NCBI RefSeq assembly: GCF_900117455.1
Contig: NZ_FPHO01000003.1
Location: 1,268,501-1,332,500, forward strand
Length of the DNA: 64,000 nt
Direction: 5' to 3'
DNA from: Hyphomicrobium sp. CS1GBMeth3
Lineage (GTDB): Bacteria; Pseudomonadota; Alphaproteobacteria; Rhizobiales; Hyphomicrobiaceae
Part shown: positions 1 to 7,884 of the stretch, piece after piece
Layout: each line of letters begins with the position of its first letter
Position numbering within the stretch: the first letter of the stretch is position 1
The notes under the pieces: generated by a model
Told to the model about the DNA's origin: nothing
Database searches by the model: none
What the model saw: the letters and a program-made list of their open reading frames with translations, nothing else
Translations under genes and position numbers: made by a program

Positions 1-255
1 CAGATGCGAGTGACGGTCGACGGCATCAACATTGCCGTCTCTCCGCTCGAATACCGCCTCGTCGCCTACCTGCTGCACCACGCGGGACGCGTGATCCCGC
101 CCGGGGAGCTGATCGAGCACCTCTACGGCGACGACGACGCACGCGATGCCAACGCGCTCGAAGCTATCATCACGCGCCTGCGCAAGAAACTCGGCCCCAA
201 TGTCGTCGAGACCCGCCGCGGCTTCGGCTACCTGATCCCGACAGGCCCCGAATGA
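1..255 (+). CDS. OmpR/PhoP-type response regulator, C-terminal part (cut by window edge)
   Basis: This is the C-terminal DNA-binding domain of a two-component response regulator; the receiver domain lies left of the window. The frame is open from base 1. The visible 83 residues fit a winged helix of the Trans_Reg_C family: SPLEYRLVAYLL helix, GRVIPPGELIEHLY, recognition helix around NALEAIITRLRKKLG, and the terminal wing hairpin ending RGFGYLIP. The stop overlaps the start of the histidine kinase gene by four bases (ATGA), so the two are translationally coupled partners. The kinase and the small PepSY-like gene downstream suggest an envelope-sensing PhoPQ/FeuPQ-like system, but the exact family is inferred. 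Confidence 0.9.
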   Translation, partial: QMRVTVDGINIAVSPLEYRLVAYLLHHAGRVIPPGELIEHLYGDDDARDANALEAIITRLRKKLGPNVVETRRGFGYLIPTGPE

Positions 256-1628
256 CATTCCGTTCGCTGCGTCTGAGACTATTGCTTGCGGGCGCCGTCT
301 CGACAGCCATCGCACTGGCACTCGCAGGATACGGCCTTGCCGTCCTGTTCGAGCGCCATGTCGAGCGGCGCATCGACGCCGAGCTGATCGTCCACCTGAA
401 CCAGCTCACCGCGCATCTTGAGCCTGCGGGAGAAGGTCGTCTGAGGCTGTCGACACCGCCCGCCGATCCGCGCTTCGAGGTCCCGCTCTCGGGCCTCTAC
501 TGGCAGATCGTCGAAGAGCAGAATGGCTCCGTGCTGCGCTCTCGCTCGCTCTGGGATTCGGACTTAGCGCTGCCGCCCGAGCCTCACGTCGACGACGAGG
601 TCCGACACTATCGCATCGCAGGCCCCGACAAGAAGGAGCTCTACCTCCTGCAGCGCCGCATCACGCTACCGCCGCGCATGGGCGGCGGCACGGCACGCAT
701 TGCCGTCGCCTGGGATTCGGCCGAGATCATCACGGCGGTGCGCCAGTTCGCGGCCGACCTGACGCCGCTCCTGACCGTGCTCGGCGCATTGTTGCTCGCC
801 GCGGCGTGGGTGCAGGTCACCATCGGCCTGCGGCCGTTGAACGCCGTCCGCACGCGGCTCGCCGCGATCCGTTCGGGCAAGAGCAAACGTCTCGGCGCAG
901 AATTTCCCGAGGAAGTGCGCCCGCTCGCGCAGGAGATCGATGCCTTGATCGACGCGCGCGATGCCGAGTTGGCGCGCGCGAAAGCACGCGCCGGCGACCT
1001 CGCCCATGGATTGCGAACACCGCTGCAGGTACTGCAAACAGAAATCGAGCGGCTGGCCCGCGACGGACACGAGACGGCAGCCCTGCATCTCGCTACCGTG
1101 ACGCGCACCATGCAGCGCACCGTCGAGCGCGAGCTCGCGCGTGTCCGCCTCGCAGCGCCCCATCGCAATGCACAAGCTGACATCGCCTCGGCCGTCACCC
1201 AGGTGGTCCGCGTCGTGGAACGCATGCCGGAAGGAGAACGCCTGGATTGGATCGTCGACATTCCTGCGGGCCTCTCCGCCCCCATTGATCGCGATGATCT
1301 GGCCGAGGCATTGGGCAACCTGATCGAGAACGCCGCCCGCCACGCCCGCCACATGGTGACGGTGACGGGCAACACCACCGACGCTACCGTCACGCTATCC
1401 GTCGCCGACGACGGCCCCGGCATCCCCGCGGAGCAGCTGCCGGAGGTATTGCGCCGCGGCGGACGCCTTGACGAGCGCGGCTCGGGCGCCGGCCTCGGCT
1501 TGGCCATCGTGACCGACATCGTCGAATCCTGGGGCGGAACGCTGACCCTCGCCGAGGGCATCCCGGGCCTCATCGCCACTGTGCAATTTCCGGCCCAGAG
1601 CGATCGAGAGACGACAAGCGCGACCTGA
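252..1628 (+). CDS. Sensor histidine kinase, PhoQ/FeuQ-like architecture
   Basis: Inner-membrane sensor kinase of 458 residues. TM1 covers about residues 8-33 and TM2 about 168-190, leaving a periplasmic sensor of about 130 residues. A HAMP linker follows. The H-box is AHGLRTPL with the phospho-accepting His at about residue 252. The catalytic domain shows N-box GNLIENAARHA, G1 DDGPGIP and G2 GSGAGLGLAI. The HGLRTPL form of the H-box occurs in PhoQ/FeuQ-like kinases. The start overlaps the regulator stop by four bases. A secreted PepSY-like gene follows about 120 bp downstream, reminiscent of the FeuN-FeuPQ arrangement of rhizobia; that link is inferred. Confidence 0.93.
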   Translation: MTFRSLRLRLLLAGAVSTAIALALAGYGLAVLFERHVERRIDAELIVHLNQLTAHLEPAGEGRLRLSTPPADPRFEVPLSGLYWQIVEEQNGSVLRSRSLWDSDLALPPEPHVDDEVRHYRIAGPDKKELYLLQRRITLPPRMGGGTARIAVAWDSAEIITAVRQFAADLTPLLTVLGALLLAAAWVQVTIGLRPLNAVRTRLAAIRSGKSKRLGAEFPEEVRPLAQEIDALIDARDAELARAKARAGDLAHGLRTPLQVLQTEIERLARDGHETAALHLATVTRTMQRTVERELARVRLAAPHRNAQADIASAVTQVVRVVERMPEGERLDWIVDIPAGLSAPIDRDDLAEALGNLIENAARHARHMVTVTGNTTDATVTLSVADDGPGIPAEQLPEVLRRGGRLDERGSGAGLGLAIVTDIVESWGGTLTLAEGIPGLIATVQFPAQSDRETTSAT

Positions 1629-1750
1629 CAAAACACCGACAATCGCAGTCAGACCGCCGTCAGCAGCAAAGCTTTAACACTGATCTCATTCGCGGCGCCC
1701 CAAAGGGACACTCCGCGGGCAGATTTGAACCGACTATTACGGAGATGACC

Positions 1751-2023
1751 ATGACCAAGACGATGCTGACCCTCGCACTTGCAGCCCTGATCTCCGGCGC
1801 GGCCGCGACCGGCGCCTATGCCGACGATCGTCCCGCCACGGCCGCCGAGCAGTCCGAGATCAGCGCCATTCTGAACGCCGCCGGCTTCAGCTCCTGGAAG
1901 AAGATCGAGTTCGACACCGACGACAACAAGTTCGAGGTTGACGATGCGCGCCACTCCGATGGCCGCGTCTACGACGTCGACATCCGCGACGGAAAGATCA
2001 TCGACAAGGATCTCGAGGACTAA
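1751..2023 (+). CDS. Small secreted PepSY-like protein
   Basis: A 90-residue predicted periplasmic protein. Residues 1-25 form a signal peptide (MTKTMLTLALAALISGAAA core, likely cleavage after AYA). The mature part has the charged pattern of a single PepSY domain: an early helix (ISAILNAAGF) followed by strands with repeated acidic pairs ending VYDVDIRDGKIIDKD. The start is set at 1751 rather than the ATG at 1745 because GGAG at 1741-1744 abuts 1745 but lies 6 bases from 1751. It follows the kinase on the same strand and ends just before a strong terminator. A modulator of the adjacent kinase is plausible by analogy with FeuN, not shown. Confidence 0.75.
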   Translation: MTKTMLTLALAALISGAAATGAYADDRPATAAEQSEISAILNAAGFSSWKKIEFDTDDNKFEVDDARHSDGRVYDVDIRDGKIIDKDLED

Positions 2024-2052
2024 GTCCCGGCTCAGTCGCGGAGCTGAAATCC

Positions 2053-2083
2053 AGAAGGCGGGAACATGGTGTTCCCGCCTTCT
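2053..2083 (+). terminator. Strong stem-loop terminator after the PepSY-like gene
   Basis: A perfect 13-bp inverted repeat (2053-2065 pairing with 2071-2083) with a 5-base loop lies 29 bases after the PepSY-like stop. A short T-containing tail follows. It lies between convergent genes and may act in both directions. Confidence 0.8.
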
Positions 2084-2109
2084 GTATTTCCGTCAAAAGA
2101 TCTGCAGCG

Positions 2110-2868
2110 TCACCCGCGCCCGATGAATGGCATCTTGGTCGCCATCAGCGTCATGAACTGCACGTTGGCCGACAGCGGCAGCAACGCCATATAGACGACC
2201 GCCTCCGCAACATGCGCGACATCCATCCGCGGCTCCGGCTCGACGCGACCATCCGCCTGCCGCGCGCCCGCTGCCATCGGCTCCGTCATCTCGGTCGCGG
2301 CGTTACCGATGTCGATTTGCGAGCAGGCGATGTCGTAGGCACGCCCATCCAACGAGAGGGACTTTGTTACCCCGGTGACCGCATGCTTCGTTGCCGTGTA
2401 AGGTGTGGAGAACGGCCGCGGCACCGCGGCCGAGATGGAGCCGTTGTTGATAATGCGCCCGCCTATGGGCCGCTGTACCTTCATGATGCGAAACGCCGCC
2501 TGCGCGCAGAGAAACGCCCCCGTCAGGTTGACGTCGACCACCGCCTGCCATTGCTCAACCGTGAGCTCATCGATCGGCACCGCCGGCGCCGACGCGCCGG
2601 CATTGTTGAACAGCACGTCAACGCGCCCGAATTGTTCACGAGCCGCATCGAAAAGGCGCGCCACCTGCGCCGGGTCGGTGACGTCTGCCTGAACGGGAAC
2701 GGCACGCCCTGTGCGCCCCGCACAACCCGCCGCGGCATCCTCGAGCGCAGCCTGCCGTCGCCCGGCCAGCACCACGTCGAACCCCGCGTCGGACAGCGCG
2801 ACCGCAACCGCACGCCCGATGCCGCTGCCGGCGCCGGTGACCACGGCCACTTTGTTGGAGTCCGTCAT
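2110..2868 (-). CDS. Short-chain dehydrogenase/reductase (SDR)
   Basis: NAD(P)-dependent oxidoreductase of the classical SDR family, 252 residues. The Rossmann glycine motif TGAGSGIG is at residues 11-18, the NNAG motif near residue 90, and the catalytic Tyr-Lys pair in YTATK, with the active-site Ser upstream in NNGSIS. The start at 2868 (MTDSNKV...) is chosen because it puts the glycine motif at the usual distance and leaves 13 bases after the preceding gene; a longer upstream reading would overlap that gene. It is last in the etfB-etfA-hbd run, suggesting an acyl-CoA or hydroxyacyl substrate, but the substrate cannot be read from sequence. Confidence 0.88.
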   Translation of the reverse strand: MTDSNKVAVVTGAGSGIGRAVAVALSDAGFDVVLAGRRQAALEDAAAGCAGRTGRAVPVQADVTDPAQVARLFDAAREQFGRVDVLFNNAGASAPAVPIDELTVEQWQAVVDVNLTGAFLCAQAAFRIMKVQRPIGGRIINNGSISAAVPRPFSTPYTATKHAVTGVTKSLSLDGRAYDIACSQIDIGNAATEMTEPMAAGARQADGRVEPEPRMDVAHVAEAVVYMALLPLSANVQFMTLMATKMPFIGRG

Positions 2869-2881
2869 GACGCAAAAAAGC

Positions 2882-3811
2882 TTAGCGCGTCGGAACCGGC
2901 TTCTCGCCCCGATAGTCGTAGAAGCCACGGTTGGTCTTGCGGCCAAGCCAACCCGCCTCGACATACTTCACCAAGAGCGGGCAAGGACGGTACTTGGAAT
3001 CCGAAAGCCCCTCGTAGAGCACCTGCATCACGGAAAGGCACGTATCGAGACCGATGAAATCCGCAAGCTCGAGTGGTCCCATCGGATGGTGCGCGCCGAG
3101 CCGCATGGCCTTGTCGATGCCTTCCACCGTGCCAACGCCCTCATAGAGCGTATAGACGGCTTCGTTGATCATCGGCAGCAGAATGCGATTGACGATGAAC
3201 GCCGGAAAGTCCTCCGACACCGTCGTCGTCTTGCCGAGGCTGTCGACGAAGGCGCGCGCAACGCCGAACACCTCGTCTTCCGTGGCAATGCCGCGGATCA
3301 GCTCGACGAGTTCCATCAGCGGCACGGGGTTCATGAAGTGCATGCCGATGAAGTGCTCGGGCCGGTCCGTCGTTGACGCGAGCCGCGTGATCGACAGCGA
3401 CGACGTATTGGTCGCAACGATTGCGGAATGCTTGAGCTTGGGACAAAGCTCCTGGAAGATCTTCCGCTTGATCGCCTCGTCCTCGGTCGCCGCCTCGATG
3501 ACGAGATCACAATTGGTGAGGGCATCGAGGTTCGGTGCGAACTTGATGCGCGCGAGCGCCTCCTTCACGTCGGTCTCGGCGACAAGCCCCTTACTGACCT
3601 GTCGCCCCATGTTCTTCTCGATCGTGACCAGGGCCTTGTCGACGGCCTCTTTGCGGATGTCATTGAGCAGCACGTCATATTTGCCGAGTGCGATGACATG
3701 GGCGATGCCGCTGCCCATCTGACCTGCGCCGACGACTCCGATCAGCTTGATGTCCGGGACGGGCCGGGCTTCCGGCTTGGCCTTGCTTTCGGCTTTCACT
3801 GCAACATCCAT
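2882..3811 (-). CDS. 3-hydroxybutyryl-CoA dehydrogenase
   Basis: Soluble NAD-dependent 3-hydroxyacyl-CoA dehydrogenase, 309 residues, interconverting 3-hydroxybutyryl-CoA and acetoacetyl-CoA in short-chain fatty acid or PHB metabolism. The Rossmann motif [13 protein letters not shown] is near residues 25-37. The catalytic-region signature [14 protein letters not shown] and the C-terminal dimerisation signature [13 protein letters not shown] are both clear. About 20 residues of Lys/Ala/Pro-rich extension precede the Rossmann strand. It lies 86 bp downstream of etfA, separated by a palindromic repeat. Neighbouring electron-transfer flavoprotein genes fit a beta-oxidation role. Confidence 0.95.
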   Translation of the reverse strand: MDVAVKAESKAKPEARPVPDIKLIGVVGAGQMGSGIAHVIALGKYDVLLNDIRKEAVDKALVTIEKNMGRQVSKGLVAETDVKEALARIKFAPNLDALTNCDLVIEAATEDEAIKRKIFQELCPKLKHSAIVATNTSSLSITRLASTTDRPEHFIGMHFMNPVPLMELVELIRGIATEDEVFGVARAFVDSLGKTTTVSEDFPAFIVNRILLPMINEAVYTLYEGVGTVEGIDKAMRLGAHHPMGPLELADFIGLDTCLSVMQVLYEGLSDSKYRPCPLLVKYVEAGWLGRKTNRGFYDYRGEKPVPTR

Positions 3812-3841
3812 AGCGAATGTCCTCTATGTCCCGGCTGAGAA

Positions 3842-3902
3842 TCTAGAGAGCTTCCGACAACGAAAACCGGTTTTCCGATCGGAAGCACGCTAAACCTCTA
3901 GA
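3842..3902. repeat. Nested palindromic interspersed repeat, copy 1
   Basis: Concentric inverted repeats: outer TCTAGAG (3842-3848) against CTCTAGA (3896-3902), middle CTTCCG (3851-3856) against CGGAAG (3880-3885), and central palindrome GAAAACCGGTTTTC (3862-3875). The outer right arm includes the TAG stop of etfA. Similar cores with a nearby GAAGCAC/CTAAA context occur near 7225 and 62985. This resembles the short GAACCGGTTTTCC-type repeats seen across Rhizobiales genomes. Confidence 0.7.
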
Positions 3903-4842
3903 GTCCGGCCTTGCCAAGCTCGGCGTCGAGCTCCGGCAACGCTTGGAAAAGATCGGCAACAAGTCCGTAGTCGGCGACCTGAAAGATCGGCGCCTCAGCG
4001 TCCTTGTTTATCGCAACGATGACCTTCGAGTCCTTCATGCCGGCCAGGTGCTGAATGGCACCCGAGATGCCGACCGCCACGTAAAGCTCCGGCGCCACTA
4101 CCTTGCCGGTCTGACCGACCTGCAGATCGTTTGGCACGAAGCCCGCGTCGACGGCCGCGCGCGAAGCGCCCATCGCCGCTCCGAGCCGCGTCGCGATCGG
4201 CTCGATGTAGGTCTTGAAGTTCTCGCTGTTGCCCATGCCGCGACCGCCGGAGATGATGATCTTGGCGGCCGTGAGCTCGGGCCGGTCTGACTTCGTGAGC
4301 TCTGCACCGACAAACGAGGAGAGGCCGGCGGACGGCACCGCGCTGACGCTCTCGATGGGCGCCGAGCCACCCTCAGGCTGCGCAGCGAACGCGGCCGTGC
4401 GCACCGTGATCACCTTCTTCGCTTCAGGCGACTGCACGGTCTGGATGGCATTGCCCGCATAGATGGGGCGCTCGAACGTATCGGGCGAGACCACCTTGGT
4501 GATGTCCGAGATCTGCATGACGTCGAGCAGCGCCGCGACGCGCGGCAGCACGTTCTTTCCGTAGGCCGTGGCCGGCGCCACGATCGCGTCATAGCTCCCG
4601 GCGAGCGCCACCACCGTCGCGGCAACCTCCTCGGCGAGCCCATTGGCAAGATGCGGCGCGTCCGCCACCAGAACCTTGCTAACGCCGGCGAGCTTCGACG
4701 CAGCCTCTGCTGCCGCAGCCGCATTGTGACCGGCGACGAGCACGTGCACGTCGGAGCTGATCTCCTTGGCCGCCGTCAACGCCTTTGCCGTAGCGCCAGA
4801 GAGCGCTGTATTCGAATGCTCTGCAAGAAGAAGAACTGCCAT
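3898..4842 (-). CDS. etfA: Electron transfer flavoprotein alpha subunit
   Basis: FAD-binding alpha subunit of the ETF heterodimer, 314 residues, normal length. It passes electrons from acyl-CoA dehydrogenases to ETF:ubiquinone oxidoreductase. The N-terminal half is the alpha/beta ETF domain. The C-terminal FAD-binding region shows SGGRGMG, then ASRAAVDAGFVPNDLQVGQTGK and VAVGISGAIQHLAGM, diagnostic for EtfA. Its start overlaps the etfB stop (TGATG), so the subunits are translationally coupled. The stop codon lies inside the outer arm of a palindromic repeat. Confidence 0.98.
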   Translation of the reverse strand: MAVLLLAEHSNTALSGATAKALTAAKEISSDVHVLVAGHNAAAAAEAASKLAGVSKVLVADAPHLANGLAEEVAATVVALAGSYDAIVAPATAYGKNVLPRVAALLDVMQISDITKVVSPDTFERPIYAGNAIQTVQSPEAKKVITVRTAAFAAQPEGGSAPIESVSAVPSAGLSSFVGAELTKSDRPELTAAKIIISGGRGMGNSENFKTYIEPIATRLGAAMGASRAAVDAGFVPNDLQVGQTGKVVAPELYVAVGISGAIQHLAGMKDSKVIVAINKDAEAPIFQVADYGLVADLFQALPELDAELGKAGL

Positions 4843-5597
4843 CAGATCACCCCCGCCTCGGTCTTGAGGCGGCGCACGAGTTCCGCCACGTCAGCCACCT
4901 TCACGCCGGCCTTGCGCTGCGGCGGCTCGGCGGTCTTGAGCACCTTGAGGCGCGGCGCAACGTCGACGCCGAAATCAGCCGGCTTCTTGACGTCGAGCGG
5001 CTTCTTCTTGGCCTTCATGATGTTGGGCAGCGAGGGATAGCGCGGCTCGTTGAGCCGAAGATCTGTCGTGACGACAGCCGGCAGATTGAGCTTCACCGTT
5101 TCGAGACCGCCGTCGATCTCGCGCGTCACGGAAACTGCGCCACTCTCAGGTGCCACCTTCGAGGCGAACGTGCCCTGCGGCCAGCCGAGTAGCGCGGCCA
5201 GCATCTGGCCGGTCTGATTGCAATCGTCGTCGATGGCCTGCTTGCCGAGCACGACGAGCTCGGGCTTCTCCGCGTCCACCACGGCTTTCAAGAGCTTCGC
5301 AACAGCAAGCGGCTCGACCGGCGTATCGTCTGCGGTCTCGATGAGGATCCCGCGATCGGCGCCGATAGCGAGCGCGGTGCGGATCGTCTCTTGCGATTTT
5401 GTGGGGCCAATGGAGACCACAACGACTTCCGTTGCGCCCCCCTTCTCCTTGAGCCGAACGGCCTCTTCGACAGCAATCTCGTCGAAGGGGTTCATCGACA
5501 TTTTGACGTTGGCCAGCTCGATCCCCGACCCGTCGGACTTGACGCGGATTTTCACCGCATAATCGACCACACGCTTCACCGCGACGAGTATCTTCAT
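4842..5597 (-). CDS. etfB: Electron transfer flavoprotein beta subunit
   Basis: Beta subunit of ETF, 251 residues, which carries structural AMP. The start [20 protein letters not shown] at 5597 matches the family N-terminus; an ATG 24 bases upstream only adds a short non-conserved extension. Family signatures are [25 protein letters not shown], and the C-terminal ETF-beta signature region [19 protein letters not shown]. First gene of the etfB-etfA-hbd-SDR run; about 260 bp separates it from the rhomboid gene upstream. Confidence 0.98.
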   Translation of the reverse strand: MKILVAVKRVVDYAVKIRVKSDGSGIELANVKMSMNPFDEIAVEEAVRLKEKGGATEVVVVSIGPTKSQETIRTALAIGADRGILIETADDTPVEPLAVAKLLKAVVDAEKPELVVLGKQAIDDDCNQTGQMLAALLGWPQGTFASKVAPESGAVSVTREIDGGLETVKLNLPAVVTTDLRLNEPRYPSLPNIMKAKKKPLDVKKPADFGVDVAPRLKVLKTAEPPQRKAGVKVADVAELVRRLKTEAGVI

Positions 5598-5858
5598 GAT
5601 GCGCGGCGCTCCCCGGCGCACTGCCTTCTTATTGTCATTGCTGTCCTGGTTTTATTCGTCCTGAAAAACTTGCCCGCGGAGACGGCCGTCCCGGCCAGGG
5701 CAGCCTCCGGTCTCCATTCGCCACGATCTGGGCAGATGCCAGTGTGCGAGCACGAGCCCTTCGCAAGTGCGAGAAACGAAACTAAGAGCCGTTAAAGCGC
5801 AAGTCAATGCGGCGGGCGGAGGCACATCCGCGATCGCGGGGCACTCTTTTGCCACCTC

Positions 5859-6560
5859 TCAGACCCGATAGCCAAGCCCTTTGTCGAACAGCGGCACGCC
5901 CGGACGACGCAGGAAGACGACCAGCACGGCCCCCGCGACCAGGCCGCCGATATGCGCCCACCAGGCTACGGGACCCGCCTGCGGCAGGAGCACCATGACC
6001 ACCTGCATGACGATCCAGGCCCCCAATGCGAATAATGCCGAGATCCGCAGCGGAATGGCTTTCAGCGCCAGCACCCAGACGCGCACGCGCGGATGCAGCA
6101 CAAGGTAGGCGGCGATCACGCCCGCTACCGCGCCGCTGGCACCTATAAGCGGGATCTCCGATGTCGGATCGATCCAAGCGTGCGTGAGCCCGGCGAACAC
6201 GCCGCACGCCAAGTAAAAGAACAGGTATTTGATGTGCCCCATGGCGTCCTCGACGTTGTCGCCGAACACCCACAGGAACAGCATGTTGCCCGCGAGATGC
6301 AGGATATCGCCGTGGAAGAACATGTACGTGAGCAGCGTCAGCCGCTCGGGAAACTGTGGCCCCACACTCTCGACCGGGATCGGCAGCAGGCTCGTATCGA
6401 ATAACTCTCTGGGAATGATCGCGAAACTGGCAATCGCCTGGTGGTCGAGCTGCGCCGTCTCGAAGAAATAGACGATCACGTTTATGGCGATCAACGCGAT
6501 AGTAACCCACTGAAAACGTATAGATTTCAACGAGTTTTCGTCATGCAGCGGAACGAACAT
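5859..6560 (-). CDS. Rhomboid-family intramembrane serine protease
   Basis: Polytopic inner-membrane protease of 233 residues with about six membrane segments. The catalytic Ser is in GASG at 140-143 and the catalytic His in AHIGG (His203). The upstream HLAGN motif (His88, Asn92) supplies the oxyanion-stabilising residues, so it is expected to be active. The start at 6560 is supported by GGGAGAG just upstream; longer frames would overlap the adenosyltransferase gene. The gene is 34 bp behind the adenosyltransferase. Substrates are unknown. Confidence 0.94.
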   Translation of the reverse strand: MFVPLHDENSLKSIRFQWVTIALIAINVIVYFFETAQLDHQAIASFAIIPRELFDTSLLPIPVESVGPQFPERLTLLTYMFFHGDILHLAGNMLFLWVFGDNVEDAMGHIKYLFFYLACGVFAGLTHAWIDPTSEIPLIGASGAVAGVIAAYLVLHPRVRVWVLALKAIPLRISALFALGAWIVMQVVMVLLPQAGPVAWWAHIGGLVAGAVLVVFLRRPGVPLFDKGLGYRV

Positions 6561-6594
6561 CCCAAATCTCTCCCTGCCCCAGTGTCGCGCGCGC

Positions 6595-7173
6595 CTAGCG
6601 GTTCTGTCCCGGAACCCAGAGCACGTCACTCCGCCCGCGGTCATTGACGTAGCGCCCTGCTACGAAAAGATAGTCCGATAGGCGGTTTACATATTTGAGA
6701 GCCGCGGAACTCACGGGCTCGTTGTCTTGCGCCGCAAGCGCCACCATCTCGCGCTCGGCCCGACGGCACACGGTCCGCGCCACATGAAGTGCCGCGGAAG
6801 CCGGTGATCCACCAGGAAGAACGAACGACTTCAGGGGCTTGAGCTCAGCGTTCATCTCGTCGATCTCGGCCTCGAGGCGAGCCACCTGATCGTCGGAGAT
6901 GCGCAGCGGCTCGAACCTCAGTGTCTCGCCGCGATCCGGCACGCAAAGGTCGGCGCCAAGATCGAACAGGTCGTTCTGAACGCGGCCAAGCTTCAGATCG
7001 AGCCCCGGGTGCCCGCCGAGATGCAGACGCACCATGCCGATGGCCGCGTTGGTCTCGTCAACGGTGCCGTAAGCCGCGATGCGCAGAGCGTCCTTGCGCA
7101 CACGTTCGCCGGTGCCGAGGCCGGTTGTGCCGGCATCGCCCGTCTTCGTGTAAATCTTGTTCAGTTTGACCAT
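6595..7173 (-). CDS. PduO-type cob(I)alamin / cob(I)yrinic acid a,c-diamide adenosyltransferase
   Basis: ATP-dependent corrinoid adenosyltransferase, 192 residues, making adenosylcobalamin. The ATP-binding N-terminal motif YTKTGDAGTTGL, the GTVDETNAAIG helix, and the conserved core SFVLPGGSP, CRRAERE and LSDYLFV are all present. The start at 7173 (MVKLNKIY) matches the family better than an in-frame codon 27 bases upstream. In many Rhizobiales this gene sits between a twin-TM protein and etfBA, as here, here with a rhomboid gene inserted. Confidence 0.95.
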   Translation of the reverse strand: MVKLNKIYTKTGDAGTTGLGTGERVRKDALRIAAYGTVDETNAAIGMVRLHLGGHPGLDLKLGRVQNDLFDLGADLCVPDRGETLRFEPLRISDDQVARLEAEIDEMNAELKPLKSFVLPGGSPASAALHVARTVCRRAEREMVALAAQDNEPVSSAALKYVNRLSDYLFVAGRYVNDRGRSDVLWVPGQNR

Positions 7174-7203
7174 CGCGCTCCGACCCCCGATCCGGCGCAC
7201 ACA

Positions 7204-7292
7204 CTAAAGCTCTTGCGGAACGGTGAAAACCGGTTTCGCGCGCGGAGTGGCTTGGAAATGCGGGACCCGGTCTTTCGACCAGAAGCACGTCA
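7204..7292. repeat. Interspersed palindromic repeat, degenerate copy 2
   Basis: Contains the core GAAAACCGGTTTC at 7225-7237 and, further right, AGAAGCACGTCAAA, resembling the copy at 3842-3902. The outer arms are not intact. It lies between the adenosyltransferase and the twin-TM gene. Confidence 0.5.
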
Positions 7293-7341
7293 AAACAACG
7301 GGCTAGGGGTGCTCCGCAATTCCGCTAAAGACGCGACCCCT

Positions 7342-7533
7342 CTAGAGATGCTGCACGTAGGCGTAGACGACGAGCAGCACGACGGCCGCGAACTGCAGGC
7401 CGACGCGCCAGCGCATCAGCTTCTGGCTGAGGTTTGGGCTGCGCCCGCGCATCATGACCCAAAGCCCTGCGAGAAGCACCGCAACGACGGCGAGCATGGT
7501 GCCCGTCGATAGGCAATACATCGCAATTTCCAT
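7342..7533 (-). CDS. Twin-transmembrane (HIG1-like) small protein
   Basis: A 63-residue protein with two hydrophobic helices (about residues 10-27 and 46-62) separated by a basic loop with RGRSPNLSQKLMRWRV. This is the pattern of the HIG1-domain twin-TM proteins that precede PduO adenosyltransferase and etf genes in Rhizobiales. HIG1 proteins in other systems associate with respiratory complexes; the role here is not known. An alternative ATG four codons in (7521) is possible. The stop codon overlaps a CTCTAGA sequence like that of the nearby repeat. Confidence 0.75.
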   Translation of the reverse strand: MEIAMYCLSTGTMLAVVAVLLAGLWVMMRGRSPNLSQKLMRWRVGLQFAAVVLLVVYAYVQHL

Positions 7534-7884
7534 TGGCGAAGGGCCTTTGCTTAGGGTGATCTGAACCCCTCATATACGACGCGCGAGGGACGAATGCCAC
7601 GAATCGCCCCCACGGCCCCGTTCACAGGGGCGCGATAAATGGCCCCGCCACCTTTGATAAACCTTCATGCCCTAATTCTAACCACTTATCGGCGCGTGGT
7701 ACGGCGAGCGTTCGCGTGGGGACGCGGACGCCGCCAGAAGGCAGATTTTGAAGCCATGACCGTCCGGGATCGGCGGGGTTCCAAGACGGGCGCATAACGT
7801 TCTGTCGAAACCGCGCCGGAGTGTTGGATTCCGGCACGCGCGTGCTCTAAAGAGCGCTTGAAGGTCGGGCGAGGTGGGCGAGGA
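7534..7884. other. Intergenic region between divergent genes
   Basis: About 350 bases without a convincing gene. It must hold the promoters of the leftward twin-TM/adenosyltransferase run and the rightward envC-ctpA pair. A 71-codon leftward reading at 7622-7837 has no recognisable features. Two GANTC sites are present. No terminator or RNA gene is evident. Confidence 0.5.

Noticed and set aside
7622..7837. 71-codon minus-strand reading in the gap before the EnvC-like gene
   Set aside because: No ribosome-binding site, domain or neighbour logic supports it.
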